Below the pieces are notes generated by a model. That model ran no database searches. It had not been told where the DNA came from and saw only the letters and a list, made by a program, of their open reading frames with translations. Below, piece after piece: positions 32,829-41,101 of a stretch of 64,000 bases of DNA; the first letter of the stretch is position 1, and every line of letters starts with the position of its first letter. Made by a program: the position numbers and the translations under genes. Source of the stretch: Streptomyces sp. MMBL 11-1 (GTDB lineage Bacteria > Actinomycetota > Actinomycetes > Streptomycetales > Streptomycetaceae); contig NZ_CP117709.1 in NCBI RefSeq assembly GCF_028622875.1, forward strand, positions 744,001-808,000, given 5' to 3'.

Positions 32829-32848
32829 CATGTGATCCATGTCACATG
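32829..32848. promoter_or_regulatory. Palindromic operator, CRP/FNR-type TGTGA-N6-TCACA
   Basis: CATGTGATCCATGTCACATG is a perfect inverted repeat with 7-bp arms and a 6-bp spacer; the core TGTGA-N6-TCACA equals the textbook CRP-family site. It is in the gap between the divergent histidine-rich membrane protein and the ferric-reductase-like gene, 125-144 bp before the latter's start and about 85 bp before the former's. Confidence 0.65.
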
Positions 32849-32972
32849 GACATGTCGGGAACTTTTCCCTCGCCACGCCCGACTGCTCCAACAACGCGCC
32901 TGCGTACGCCTCGTGGCCCGGGGCCGCCGCATCCGCCCCCGCCAGCCGATGCCCCCGCCCCGAAGAGGCCGC

Positions 32973-34040
32973 ATGACGAACCCACCCCCCACCCCCGACC
33001 CGGCAGCGGCCACCGAAACGCCCCTAGGCGCCGTGCCGACCGCCGGAACCGGACCTGAAGCCGAGGCCACCGCCGCCGGCAGCGCCGCGCCGGACGACGG
33101 CCACGTCCCCGCCCCCCGGCGGCAGGGAGAGCCGAGACGGCCGACGCTCCGCTCCGACCTGCGGGCCTCGTGGCCCGACGGCCTGGTGGCGCTCCTCGTC
33201 ACCGCGGCGATCTTCGTCCTGCTCTACATACGCATCCGCAACAAGACCTCGTCCACGGTCACCGTGATGCCGTTCATGGCCGACGCGGGCGGCTTCTGGA
33301 TGTACTTCCTCAGCCAGGCCTTCGGCTGGTCCGCGCTGCTCTGGGCCTGGGGAACCGTCATCCTCGGGCTGATGCTGTCCGGCCCCCGGCCGGGCCGCCT
33401 GCCGCTTTCGGGCTCCCGGCTGGAACGCCTGCACCGCACCACGAGCCTCAACACCATCGCCCTGATCGTGGCCCACGCCCTGCTGTTCGGGGCCGAGCTG
33501 GTCCGGCACGACACCGCGTCCTGGAACTCCGCGGTCGCCACCGCCTTCGTGGAGGCCTTCGTCCCCGGCGGCTACGACTCGGGGACCGGCCGGATCGCCA
33601 TCCCCATCGGCCAGGCGGCCCTGTACCTCGCGCTCCCCCTCGGCCTGCTCTTCTACGTACGCCACCGCATCGGCCCCAAGACCTGGCGGGTCCTGCACCG
33701 CTGCGTGATCGTCGTCTACGTCCTCAGCGTCTGGCACACCCTGCTGTACGGAACCAACGTCTGGTACGACGGCTGGTTCCGCACCAGTGTCTGGCTGCTC
33801 CAGCTCCCGATCGCCGCGCTGCTTCTCCTGCGTCTGACGCGGCCCGCCCGCCGGTCCGAGAAGCTGCCCGGCCGGCCCGGAACGACCACCGGTGCCCGCA
33901 CCGGGTGGGCCCTGCGGGTCGGCGGCAGACTCTCCGTGGTGGCGGTTCTGGCGGCCCTGATCGCCGTCGTGGCCAGTGGCAGCGACGGTGGGCGCAGCAC
34001 AGCCCCCGAGGACACCTCCTCCACCCACAACCATGACTGA
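32973..34040 (+). CDS. Ferric reductase-like transmembrane protein
   Basis: This is a 355-residue membrane protein. The N-terminal roughly 65 residues are Pro/Ala/Thr-rich and cytoplasmic, followed by six helices of the ferric_reduct/YedZ fold: LVALLVTAAIFVLLYI, FGWSALLWAWGTVILGLML, LHRTTSLNTIALIVAHALLF (His pair across one helix), IGQAALYLALPLGLLFYV, VLHRCVIVVYVLSVWHTLLYG (second His pair), and a last helix near the C-terminus. The four histidines are placed to hold two hemes, moving electrons across the membrane. There is no FAD/NAD(P) domain, so a separate donor is needed; the C-terminal SSTHNHD is a short His tail. ATG follows a weak GAAGAGG. Confidence 0.85.
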   Translation: MTNPPPTPDPAAATETPLGAVPTAGTGPEAEATAAGSAAPDDGHVPAPRRQGEPRRPTLRSDLRASWPDGLVALLVTAAIFVLLYIRIRNKTSSTVTVMPFMADAGGFWMYFLSQAFGWSALLWAWGTVILGLMLSGPRPGRLPLSGSRLERLHRTTSLNTIALIVAHALLFGAELVRHDTASWNSAVATAFVEAFVPGGYDSGTGRIAIPIGQAALYLALPLGLLFYVRHRIGPKTWRVLHRCVIVVYVLSVWHTLLYGTNVWYDGWFRTSVWLLQLPIAALLLLRLTRPARRSEKLPGRPGTTTGARTGWALRVGGRLSVVAVLAALIAVVASGSDGGRSTAPEDTSSTHNHD

Positions 34041-34120
34041 GAGGCTGCCCGCCACCGCGGGTGCGCGTCGCCCGCCACCACAGGTGAGAGCCGTCCGCCC
34101 GGCGACGTACGCTCGGAGGC

Positions 34121-34990
34121 ATGACCACCAACGATCTTCCCGTGATCGCCGCAGTCGACGGCTCCACGCACAGCCGGCAGGCGCTCGACTGGGCCACCCA
34201 CGAAGCCGTGCGGCGGGGGCTGCCCCTGCTGATCGTCCACGTCCGCCCGCTCACCCGGCAGGTGGACGAGGAGACCGGACGGCGTGAGGCGGAGGCCCTC
34301 CTGGCCGAGTCCGTGCGCCGGAGCGCGGCCATCGCTCCGGAGCTGCGGCCCTCGACCCTGGCCCCGCTGGACTTCCCGTCGGCCGCCCTGGTCTCGCTCG
34401 GCCGGGACGCGTCGATGATCGTGGTCGGATCGCGCGGGCTCGGCGGCTTCCGCTCGCTGATGGTCGGTTCCAACAGCCTCGCCACCGCGTCGATGGCGAG
34501 CTGCCCCGTCATCGTCGTGCAGGAGGACCGCCCGGAGGGGGACGACGACCGGGCCGGGGACGCGGGGGCCTTCACCGACATCGTGGCGGGGGTGGCCGCG
34601 GACGAGAGCAGCGAGGCGGTCCTGGAGTTCGCCTTCGCCACCGCGGCTTCCCGGCCGGGCGCCCGGCTGCGGATCGTGCACGGCTGGACGATGTTCTCCT
34701 CCATGCTCGCGGGCGGCCCCGTCCTGGACCGGCAGGAGGCGGCGGGCTCGGCCGCCCGGACCCTGGCCGAGCTGACCTCGGGGTGGCACGAGAGGTACCC
34801 GCAGGTGGAGATCGTCCGGGAGCCGGTCAACGGTTCGGCCGCACGCACCCTGGTGACCGCGTCGGCGACGGCGGCCCTGACGGTGATCGGCCGCCGCAAG
34901 GGCGGCGAGTCGCTCGGGCTCGGGCTGTCCCCGGTGGCGCAGACGGCGGTCACGCACGCGCTGGGTCCGGTCGCCGTCGTGCCCTGCTGA
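34121..34990 (+). CDS. Universal stress protein, tandem UspA domains
   Basis: This 289-residue protein has two Usp domains. Domain 1 (about 5-140): PVIAAVDGSTHSRQALDWA (D at strand 1 and S-x-x-x-x-A-L), LLIVHVRPL, and the ATP-binding G-x-R-G-x-G-G-(x)-S-x-x-x-G-S-(N/T-S) form in IVVGSRGLGGFRSLMVGSNS. Domain 2 (about 155-289): DIVAGVAADESSEAVLEFAF, LRIVHGW, and a degenerate loop VIGRRKGGESLGLGLSPVA ending GPVAVVPC. It is typical of Streptomyces stress/dormancy-associated Usps. CGGAGG lies six bases before ATG. It is downstream of the ferric reductase-like gene (80 bp) and may share its redox control. Confidence 0.94.
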   Translation: MTTNDLPVIAAVDGSTHSRQALDWATHEAVRRGLPLLIVHVRPLTRQVDEETGRREAEALLAESVRRSAAIAPELRPSTLAPLDFPSAALVSLGRDASMIVVGSRGLGGFRSLMVGSNSLATASMASCPVIVVQEDRPEGDDDRAGDAGAFTDIVAGVAADESSEAVLEFAFATAASRPGARLRIVHGWTMFSSMLAGGPVLDRQEAAGSAARTLAELTSGWHERYPQVEIVREPVNGSAARTLVTASATAALTVIGRRKGGESLGLGLSPVAQTAVTHALGPVAVVPC

Positions 34991-35026
34991 GCCGCTCCTC
35001 CGTTTCCCGGCGACGGAGGCCGCTCC

Positions 35027-35088
35027 CCGGTCCGCGGTCTCCGGTCCGCGGTCTCCGGTTTTCGGTCTTCGGTCTTCGGTCTTCGGTG
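35027..35088. repeat. Short tandem repeats after the universal stress protein gene
   Basis: CCGGTCCGCGGTCT is directly repeated (35027-35040, 35041-35054) and is followed by three or more copies of the heptamer TCTTCGG. They lie in non-coding sequence between the Usp and SnoaL-like genes; no gene is supported in the roughly 215-bp gap. Confidence 0.8.
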
Positions 35089-35206
35089 AGCGTCTTCCCC
35101 GGCCCGTCCAGCGGTTCTCCCGTGCTCGGTGGAGTCGGCGTCGCGGCGGGCGTCCCGTCGGTGCGGCCCCCTTGGCCTGGCGGGCGGTGTGGCGGAGACT
35201 TGACCG

Positions 35207-35719
35207 ATGACACAGCGTGTGGCACTCGCGACCGTGATGGACCGGCTTGCCATCGATGCGGTGATCACCGGGTATGCGGTGGCCGTCGACGACGGGGCCT
35301 GGTCGGACTACGGAGCCCTGTTCACCCCGGACGGCCGCGCGGACTACCGGGGCGCGGGAGGCGTGGAGGGCCCGGCCGAGGAGACCGCCCGGTGGCTCGA
35401 CGAGTCCCTGCGCCTCTTCCCGGTGCGCCAGCACCTGATCGTCAACCGCCGGATCGAGCTGGAGGATCTGGGCGGCTATACGGGCGACCGGGCCGAGGTG
35501 CGGGCCGACTACCTCAATCCGATGTGCCTGGCACGGAAGACGGCGGGCGGCTCCGGAGCGGACGGGCCGGACCGGACGGACGACGGGCGGACGGGGAGCG
35601 CCGCGCCCGACTTCGTGGCCGGCGGCCGCTGCACCTTCGAGCTGCGACGCGCCGAACCGGGCTGGCTCATCCGTACGGTCACCGTTCATGAGAAGTGGCG
35701 CCGGACGCCAGGCGTGTAG
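35207..35719 (+). CDS. SnoaL-like / NTF2-fold protein
   Basis: This 170-residue protein belongs to the SnoaL_4/NTF2-like group: an N-terminal helix pair LATVMDRLAIDAVITGYAVAVDDGAWSDY then ALFTPDGRADY (the Y-x-x-L-F-T-P-D-G-x-x-D-Y signature), a mid helix ARWLDESLRLF and the sheet strands QHLIVNRRIELE, GDRAEVRADYLNPM, AGGRCTFELRRAEPGWLIRTVTVHEKW. Members are hydratases, isomerases or ligand-binding proteins. An acidic, low-complexity insert (SGADGPDRTDDGRTG) interrupts the sheet. The substrate is unknown; there is no operon partner. Confidence 0.85.
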   Translation: MTQRVALATVMDRLAIDAVITGYAVAVDDGAWSDYGALFTPDGRADYRGAGGVEGPAEETARWLDESLRLFPVRQHLIVNRRIELEDLGGYTGDRAEVRADYLNPMCLARKTAGGSGADGPDRTDDGRTGSAAPDFVAGGRCTFELRRAEPGWLIRTVTVHEKWRRTPGV

Positions 35720-35888
35720 GACCCCGGCCTCCACCGTCGTCGCCGCCCGGAGGGCACCGGTTCCGTCCGCCGTGCCCCGCCCGGCCCGCGTCCTGTGTCC
35801 GGCGGGGATCACCTCCCCCACACTGGGTATCCAGGGGTTGACGCGCTGACGGCGACCGCCCGCCCGCGCACGACCGAGGAGGCACGGC

Positions 35889-37577
35889 ATGCGAATCCGG
35901 GGTGGGCGTCGCGCGGTCGGCCGGAACGCGGCCGGCTCGTCCGGTGAAGGCGGCGGCGCCTCCGGTGGCGGGCCGGCGGCCGGCGGCCGGGTCTCCGCGG
36001 GCGCGGGAACGCTCTCGTCGCCCTGGGTCCGGGGCGCGGCGGCGCTGCTCGCCGGGGCGCTGCCCGCGCTCGCCTTCCCCGCGCCCGGACTCTGGTGGTT
36101 CGCCTACGGGGCGCTGGTCCCCTGGCTGCTGCTGATCCGCACCGCGCCCTCCCCCCGCAGGGCCGCGCTGGACGGCTGGATCGGCGGCATCGGCTTCGTC
36201 ATCGCGGTGCACCACTGGCTGATCCCGAGCCTCCACGTCTTCATCGTGCTGCTGGCCGCCCTGGTGGGGCTGCTCTGGGCTCCCTGGGGGCTGCTGGTGT
36301 CCCGGCTGCTCGGCGGGTCTCCCTCCGCGCCGCGTGCCGTCGCCGCCGTGGTCGTCGTGCCCTCCGGGTGGCTGATGATCGAGCTGGTCCGGTCCTGGGA
36401 AGGGCTCGGCGGGCCCTGGGGGCTCCTCGGCGCGAGTCAGTGGGAGGTCGCCCCCGCCCTGCGGGTCGCCTCGGTGGGCGGGGTGTGGCTGGTGAGTCTG
36501 CTGGTGCTCGCGGTGAACACCGGTACGGCGCTGCTCATCGCCGACCGCACGGCCCGGACGACCGCCGGCGTCCTGCTGGTGGTGTGCGCCCTGTCCGTCG
36601 CGGCGATGTGGGCCTGGGCGCCGGGGCCCACGCCCACGGGCACGGTCCGGATCGCCGTCGTGCAGCCGGGCGTCGTGGAGGGACCGGGGAGCGTCGCCCG
36701 CCGCTTCGACCGGGGCGAGGAGCTGACCCGTTCGCTGCGGGGCCGGAACGTGGACCTGGTCGTGTGGGGCGAGAGCAGCATCGGGGCGGGTGCCTGGGAG
36801 CGCCCGGAGACCGCGCGGCGGCTGGCCGGGCTGTCCCGGCTGGTCGGTGCCGATCTGCTGGTCAATGTGGACGCCCGGCAGACGGACGGCTCGGGGCGGT
36901 CGGGGATCTTCAAGTCGGCGGTGCTCGTGGGCCCGGACGGGCCGACCGGGGACCGCTACGACAAGATGCGTCTGGTCCCGTTCGGCGAGTACGTTCCGGC
37001 CCGCTCCGTGCTGGGGTGGGCGACCTCCGTGGGCAAGGCGGCGGGCGAGGACCGGCTGCGCGGCGACCGCCAGGTGGTGATGACCCTGCCGGACGGGGCG
37101 CGGGGGCTGCGGATCGGCCCCCTGGTCTGCTTCGAGACGGCGTTCCCCGACATGAGCCGCGGGCTGGTGCGCGACGGGGCGCGGGTGATCGTCGCCCAGT
37201 CCGCCACCTCGACGTTCCAGGACAGCTGGGCCCCCGCCCAGCATGCCTCGCTGGGGGCGCTGCGGGCAGCCGAGAACGGCCGTCCGATGGTCCACTCGAC
37301 GCTCACCGGGATCAGTGCGGCGTACGGGCCCCGGGGGGAGCGGGTGGGCCGCCCGCTCGGCACGGACGTGAGCGCGGCGGAGGTGTTCGAGCTGCCGCTG
37401 GCGCGCGGGAGCACGCTCTACGTCCGGCTCGGCGCCTGGCCGGTGTACGGGGCGCTGGCGGCGCTGGCCGTGCTGTGCGCCGTCGAGGGACTGCGGGCGC
37501 TCAGGAGGCCTGCGCCAGGGCCTCCCGGACCACCCGCTCGCACAGCTCATGGGTCGCCAGGGCGTCCCGGGCACTGA
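35889..37577 (+). CDS. lnt: Apolipoprotein N-acyltransferase
   Basis: This is a 562-residue Lnt. An N-terminal Gly-rich tail (about 45 residues) precedes six to eight membrane helices (AALLAGALPALAFPAPGLWW; WLLIPS...; LLAALVGLLWAPWGLL; VWLVSLLVLAVNTGTALL; TTAGVLLVVCALSVAAMWAW). The periplasmic-side nitrilase domain (about 255-500) holds the E-K-C triad: VVWGESS, YDKMRLVPFGEYVP and PLVCFETAFPDMS. It transfers an acyl chain from phospholipid to the N-terminal cysteine of lipoproteins. From memory, streptomycetes carry two Lnt paralogues and this is the one near ung. GAGGAGG precedes ATG. Its last 77 bp overlap the convergent oxidoreductase gene, so the tail is Gly/Pro/Arg-rich and unconserved-looking. 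Confidence 0.93.
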   Translation: MRIRGGRRAVGRNAAGSSGEGGGASGGGPAAGGRVSAGAGTLSSPWVRGAAALLAGALPALAFPAPGLWWFAYGALVPWLLLIRTAPSPRRAALDGWIGGIGFVIAVHHWLIPSLHVFIVLLAALVGLLWAPWGLLVSRLLGGSPSAPRAVAAVVVVPSGWLMIELVRSWEGLGGPWGLLGASQWEVAPALRVASVGGVWLVSLLVLAVNTGTALLIADRTARTTAGVLLVVCALSVAAMWAWAPGPTPTGTVRIAVVQPGVVEGPGSVARRFDRGEELTRSLRGRNVDLVVWGESSIGAGAWERPETARRLAGLSRLVGADLLVNVDARQTDGSGRSGIFKSAVLVGPDGPTGDRYDKMRLVPFGEYVPARSVLGWATSVGKAAGEDRLRGDRQVVMTLPDGARGLRIGPLVCFETAFPDMSRGLVRDGARVIVAQSATSTFQDSWAPAQHASLGALRAAENGRPMVHSTLTGISAAYGPRGERVGRPLGTDVSAAEVFELPLARGSTLYVRLGAWPVYGALAALAVLCAVEGLRALRRPAPGPPGPPARTAHGSPGRPGH

Positions 37578-38406
37578 GCGTCTCGCCCCGGCGCACGGCG
37601 TCGAGGAAGGTGTGCACGCAGGCTTCGATGCCGCGCTGCCGGGCCACGGGGACCCAGTCGCCGCGCCGCCGCACGCTGGGCTGCCCCTTGTGGTCGACGA
37701 TGTCCGCGAGGTTGAGGACCTGCCGCTTGGAGTCCTGTCCGGAGACTTCGAGGATCTCCTCGGTCGACCCGTTCAGCCGGTTCATCATGCCGATGGCGGT
37801 GAATCCGTCGCCGGACAGCTGGAGCACCACGTGGTGCATCAGCCCGTCCACGATCCGGGCCCGCACGGTGGTGTGGTCGACGGTGCCCGGGACCAGGAAG
37901 CGCAGGGTGTCGACGACGTGGATGAAGTCGTCGAGGACCATCGTCCGGGGGTCCTCGGGCAGTCCGACCCGGTTCTTCTGCAGGAGGATCAGCTCGCGCG
38001 GGTGCTCCGCGCACTGCGCGTAGCCCGGGGCGAGGCGGCGGTTGAAGCCGACGGCGAGACTGACGCCGCGTTCCTCGGCGAGGTTCACCAGCCGCTCGGA
38101 GTCGGCGTACTCATAGGCGATCGGCTTGTCGACATAGGTGGCGACGCCGGCTTCGACGAGCCGTTCCACGATCTGCGGGTGCACGGCGGTCGGGGCGTGC
38201 ACGAACGCCGCGTCCAGCCCGGCGGCGAGGAGGGAGTCGAGGGTCGTGTGACGTGCGCCGGCCGGAACGCGGTGGGTGTCGCCGACCGCGTGGAGCGTGG
38301 CGGGGGTGCGGGTCTGCAGATGCAGTTCGACCCCCGGTACGGCGCTGAGCACCGGCAGGTACGCCTTCCGCGCGATGTCGCCGAGCCCGATGCAACCGAT
38401 CTTCAC
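37501..38406 (-). CDS. Gfo/Idh/MocA family NAD(P)-dependent oxidoreductase
   Basis: This is a 301-residue dehydrogenase. The N-terminal Rossmann domain has KIGCIGLGDIARKAYLPVLS (G-x-G-x-x-x), LDSLLAAGLDAAFVHAPTAVHPQIVERLVEAGVATYVDKPIAYEYADSE split around the family motif Y-V-D-K-P (E/D-K-P), then AVGFNRRLAP. The C-terminal domain has IHVVDTLRFLVPG (the H-x-x-D catalytic pair). It probably oxidises or reduces a sugar or inositol-like alcohol. GTG follows GGAG at good spacing; upstream frame extension is low complexity. It is convergent with, and overlapping, lnt. Confidence 0.92.
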   Translation of the reverse strand: MKIGCIGLGDIARKAYLPVLSAVPGVELHLQTRTPATLHAVGDTHRVPAGARHTTLDSLLAAGLDAAFVHAPTAVHPQIVERLVEAGVATYVDKPIAYEYADSERLVNLAEERGVSLAVGFNRRLAPGYAQCAEHPRELILLQKNRVGLPEDPRTMVLDDFIHVVDTLRFLVPGTVDHTTVRARIVDGLMHHVVLQLSGDGFTAIGMMNRLNGSTEEILEVSGQDSKRQVLNLADIVDHKGQPSVRRRGDWVPVARQRGIEACVHTFLDAVRRGETLSARDALATHELCERVVREALAQAS

Positions 38407-38539
38407 GAGGTCTCCTGTCGCCGTGTCGCGCCGTGGTGCGCGGCTGTTCGCGCCCCGGCAGCATACGTCGCCGCCGTCTTTCGCCCTCCTGCCGGTCCGC
38501 TCGTGAATTCCCTGGCCAGGACCATGATCATGAGTCACG

Positions 38540-39061
38540 ATGGCCCCCATGACTTCTCCGGAACGCTCCGAACCCGCTCTCGACGCCGCCGAACGCCCCA
38601 TGCTGGAGGGCTGGCTCGACTACCACCGCGCGACCATGGCCATGAAGTGCGCGGGGCTGACGGACGCCCAGGTGCGCGAGGCCTCGGTGCCGCCGTCCGC
38701 CTTCACGTTGCTCGGGCTCCTGCGGCACATGGCCGAGGTGGAGCGCGGCTGGTTCCGTGAGGTGCTGGCGGGCGAGGAACTGCCGGACCTCTTCTGCACC
38801 GAGGAGGATCCCGACGGTGAGTGGCACGTGACGGAGTCGGACACCTGGGCCGAGGCGGATGCCGCCTGGCGGGCGGAGGTCGCGGCGGCCCGGAAGAACG
38901 CCGCCGCGTATCACCTGGACGACTTCTCCAAGGGCGTCGGCTCGGCGGGCGAGCCGTTCAATCTGCGCTGGATCTACACGCACATGATCGAGGAGTACGC
39001 ACGGCACAACGGCCACGCCGACCTGGTGCGCGAGCGCGTGGACGGCGCCACCGGCGACTGA
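38540..39061 (+). CDS. DinB/DUF664 family protein (putative mycothiol-dependent enzyme)
   Basis: This 173-residue four-helix-bundle protein of the DinB superfamily has an early helix DAAERPMLEGWLDYHRATMAMKCAGL, SAFTLLGLLRHMAEVERGWFRE (the metal histidine in L-R-H-M-x-x-V-E) and the C-terminal IYTHMIEEYARHNGHADLVRE (two further histidines, the H-x-x-x-E-x-x-R-H-N-G-H-A signature). The DUF664 subgroup includes mycothiol S-transferases. The first ATG (MAPM) or the ATG three codons later (MTSP) may be used. Confidence 0.92.
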   Translation: MAPMTSPERSEPALDAAERPMLEGWLDYHRATMAMKCAGLTDAQVREASVPPSAFTLLGLLRHMAEVERGWFREVLAGEELPDLFCTEEDPDGEWHVTESDTWAEADAAWRAEVAAARKNAAAYHLDDFSKGVGSAGEPFNLRWIYTHMIEEYARHNGHADLVRERVDGATGD

Positions 39062-39174
39062 CGGCCGCCGCCCCGGCGAGCGCGGTCCGGGCGCGCCGTC
39101 GACCGGGTCACCCGTGCGGGCCATTCCTCGCCCATCGGGCCCCCGACGGGCGGGCCGCACCGCAGAGTTACCGG

Positions 39175-39648
39175 GTGCAGAGAACCAGAATCGTCGCGAA
39201 ACTCCTGGTCGGGCTGACGGTCACGGCCGTCTCCGGCTGCGTCTCGGTGGAGCCCCGGGCCGTTCCCCCGCCGTATCCCGGCGCCACCGGGCCTGCCCAG
39301 GACGTGGCCCCGCAGATCGTGCGGCCACCCGCCCGTGAGGCGTTGGAGGCCGTGCCGGACCCGAGCCCGTCGGCGGCCCCGCCGCCCTCCCCCGCGCCCC
39401 CGGTGGCCGGCTCCCCTTCGGATTCCCGGCGCACCGGGCAGGCGGGGGTCTCCCGACCGAGAGGCCAGGCGGACCCGCCGGGGTCCCGGGAGCCTCGCCG
39501 GGTCCGGGGCGTCCCGTCCGTCACCGTGCCCGCCCTGCCGCGCGTCCCCGGTGTCGGGGCGGACGTCTGCGCGCTCGGCCGGGGGTACGGGGGCTGGCCC
39601 GCGGGCAGTCCGGAGTCCCGTATCTGCTCGGAGACGTACGGCCGCTGA
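39175..39648 (+). CDS. Putative small Pro-rich lipoprotein
   Basis: This is a 157-residue secreted lipoprotein candidate. A basic n-region (QRTRIVAK) and hydrophobic segment LLVGLTVTAVSGC end in a lipobox V-S-G-C with the cysteine at residue 22. The remainder is Pro/Ser/Arg-rich and apparently disordered until a short C-terminal block VGADVCALGRGYGGWPAGSP then ESRICSETYGR with two cysteines. The GTG start is inferred from the signal peptide; longer frames pass through the preceding gene's end. No family was recognised. It may be a substrate of the nearby Lnt only in the general sense. Confidence 0.65.
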   Translation: MQRTRIVAKLLVGLTVTAVSGCVSVEPRAVPPPYPGATGPAQDVAPQIVRPPAREALEAVPDPSPSAAPPPSPAPPVAGSPSDSRRTGQAGVSRPRGQADPPGSREPRRVRGVPSVTVPALPRVPGVGADVCALGRGYGGWPAGSPESRICSETYGR

Positions 39649-39677
39649 CGCTCCCGCCCTCGCGCGGGCGCCGGGGG

Positions 39678-40205
39678 TCACTGCTCCCGCATGCGGAGCT
39701 CCAGGCGGTCGATGGCGGCGCGGACCCCGCCGCCGTACCCGTCGTCCGCGAGCGACTCGGCCGCTTCGCGGGCCCGCCGGAGGTGGATCCGGGCCGAGTC
39801 GGGGCGCTGGAGTTTGAGGTAGTCCGCCGCGAGGTTGAGGTGCAGCGAGGGGTAGAACGCCCGGACGGCCGGGGTGTCGCGGTGTTCCGCCGACCGGGTC
39901 CCGCCGCGCCCCTCGCCGCCGTCCGGCCCGTCCCCGCCGTCCCGCTCCTCTGCGGTCCTCAGCCCCTCGGCGGCCGTCAGGGCGCGCAGGTCCCAGGCCA
40001 GCTCGTCGCCGGGGTCGTCCTGGGTGTCGGCCATGTAGTGCGCGAGGGTGCAGCGGTGCAGGGCGTCGCCGTCCGCTCCGAGCTCCGACCAGAGCGCGCC
40101 GAAGCGGTTGCGGGCTTCCTCCCGGTCACCTCCGTGGAGCAGCATGATCGCCTGGCCGATCCTGGTCATGACGGCGTCGTCGGACGCCTCCTGCTGCTCC
40201 ACCAC
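39678..40205 (-). CDS. TPR-like hypothetical protein
   Basis: This 175-residue protein is helical with tetratricopeptide-like pairs: AVMTRIGQAIMLLHGGDREEARNRFGALW, HRCTLAHYMADTQDDPGDELAWDLRALTAA, then an acidic/Gly insertion (about 85-110), and YPSLHLNLAADYLKLQRPDSARIHLRRAREAAESLADD. TPR domains mediate protein contacts; the partner is unknown. The start is GTG with GAGGAG upstream. It converges with the lipoprotein gene. Confidence 0.8.
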   Translation of the reverse strand: MVEQQEASDDAVMTRIGQAIMLLHGGDREEARNRFGALWSELGADGDALHRCTLAHYMADTQDDPGDELAWDLRALTAAEGLRTAEERDGGDGPDGGEGRGGTRSAEHRDTPAVRAFYPSLHLNLAADYLKLQRPDSARIHLRRAREAAESLADDGYGGGVRAAIDRLELRMREQ

Positions 40206-40294
40206 TGCGGTCTCCTCGTCGCCCGTCCAGCCGGTTGCCGTCGGTCCGACGCTAACGCGGAATTCCGCATAACCGGTCAGACACGGGCGTCGAG

Positions 40295-40333
40295 GCCCGT
40301 CGGCCGGGCCCGTCGGCCGGGGCTCGTCAGCCG
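40295..40333. repeat. 13-bp tandem repeats at the 3' end of ung
   Basis: GCCCGTCGGCCGG occurs at 40295-40307 and 40308-40320, and a decayed third copy (GGCTCGTCAGCCG) overlaps the ung stop codon. Confidence 0.7.
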
Positions 40334-41010
40334 AGTTCGGGGATCCGCCAGTCGATCGGCTGGTGCCCCTGGGCGGCCACCGCCTCGTTGATCTGCGTGA
40401 AGGGGCGGGAGCCGAAGAACTTCTTGGCGGAGAGCGGCGAGGGGTGCGCTCCCTTCACCACCACGTGGCGCTCCTCGTCGATCAGGGGCAGCTTCTTCTG
40501 CGCGTAGTTGCCCCAGAGCACGAAGACCGCCGGGTCGGGCCGGTCGGCGACGGCGCGGATCACCGCGTCGGTGATCTTCTCCCAGCCCTTGTTCTTGTGG
40601 GAGTTGGCCTCGCCGCCCCGGACGGTGAGCACGGCGTTGAGCAGGAGGACGCCCTGCTCGGCCCACGGCATCAGATAGCCGTTGTCCGGGATCGGCAGGC
40701 CGAGCTCCTGCTGCATCTCCTTGTAGATGTTGCGCAGCGACGGCGGTGTCCTGACCCCGGGGCGCACCGAGAAGCAGAGCCCGTGCCCCTGGCCCTCGCC
40801 GTGATACGGGTCCTGGCCGAGGACGAGGACCTTCACCTTCTCGTACGGAGTGGCGTCCAGGGCTGCGAAGACCTGCTCGCGCGGCGGATACACGGGGCCC
40901 TTGGCCCGCTCCTCCTCGACGAAGTCCGCCAGTTCCTTGACGTACGGCTTCTGGAGTTCTTCGCCGAGGACGGCGCGCCAGGACTCGGGCAGCAGGTCGA
41001 TATCGGTCAC
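40327..41010 (-). CDS. ung: Uracil-DNA glycosylase (family 1)
   Basis: This 227-residue family-1 UDG removes uracil from DNA. The water-activating motif VLGQDPYHGEGQGHGLCFSV carries the catalytic aspartate D67. PPSLRNIYKEM is the proline-serine loop, LLLNAVLTVRGGEANSH is the uracil-recognition strand with its asparagine, FVLWGNYAQKK follows, and GAHPSPLSAKKFFGSRPF is the leucine/histidine intercalation motif (H-P-S-P-L-S). GTG 41010 (VTDI) lies eight bases from GGAGG and matches the usual family N-terminus; a GTG two codons earlier is too close to that site. A palindrome lies just upstream. Confidence 0.96.
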   Translation of the reverse strand: MTDIDLLPESWRAVLGEELQKPYVKELADFVEEERAKGPVYPPREQVFAALDATPYEKVKVLVLGQDPYHGEGQGHGLCFSVRPGVRTPPSLRNIYKEMQQELGLPIPDNGYLMPWAEQGVLLLNAVLTVRGGEANSHKNKGWEKITDAVIRAVADRPDPAVFVLWGNYAQKKLPLIDEERHVVVKGAHPSPLSAKKFFGSRPFTQINEAVAAQGHQPIDWRIPELG

Positions 41011-41034
41011 GTCCACAACCTCCGGTGAGCAACA

Positions 41035-41053
41035 GGTTCTTGATCCCAGAACC
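41035..41053. promoter_or_regulatory. 6-bp inverted repeat upstream of ung
   Basis: GGTTCT-TGATCCC-AGAACC is a perfect inverted repeat in the ung leader/promoter, 25-43 bp before the start. The half-sites resemble, but are spaced differently from, the actinobacterial SOS box (GAAC-N4-GTTC), so the regulator is not assigned. Confidence 0.45.
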
Positions 41054-41101
41054 TACCGGGCTCCACTGACAACGGACCCGGGGGACCTTTCCGTACGGCC
41101 G

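Noticed and set aside
35027..35088. Binding-site array for a regulator (TCTTCGG heptamers)
   Set aside because: The heptamers lie after a gene, blend into a larger slippage-type repeat, and are 120 bp from the next start; simple repeat expansion is the better explanation.
41035..41053. SOS (LexA) box upstream of ung
   Set aside because: The inverted repeat halves are separated by seven bases and read GGTTCT/AGAACC, not GAAC-N4-GTTC.
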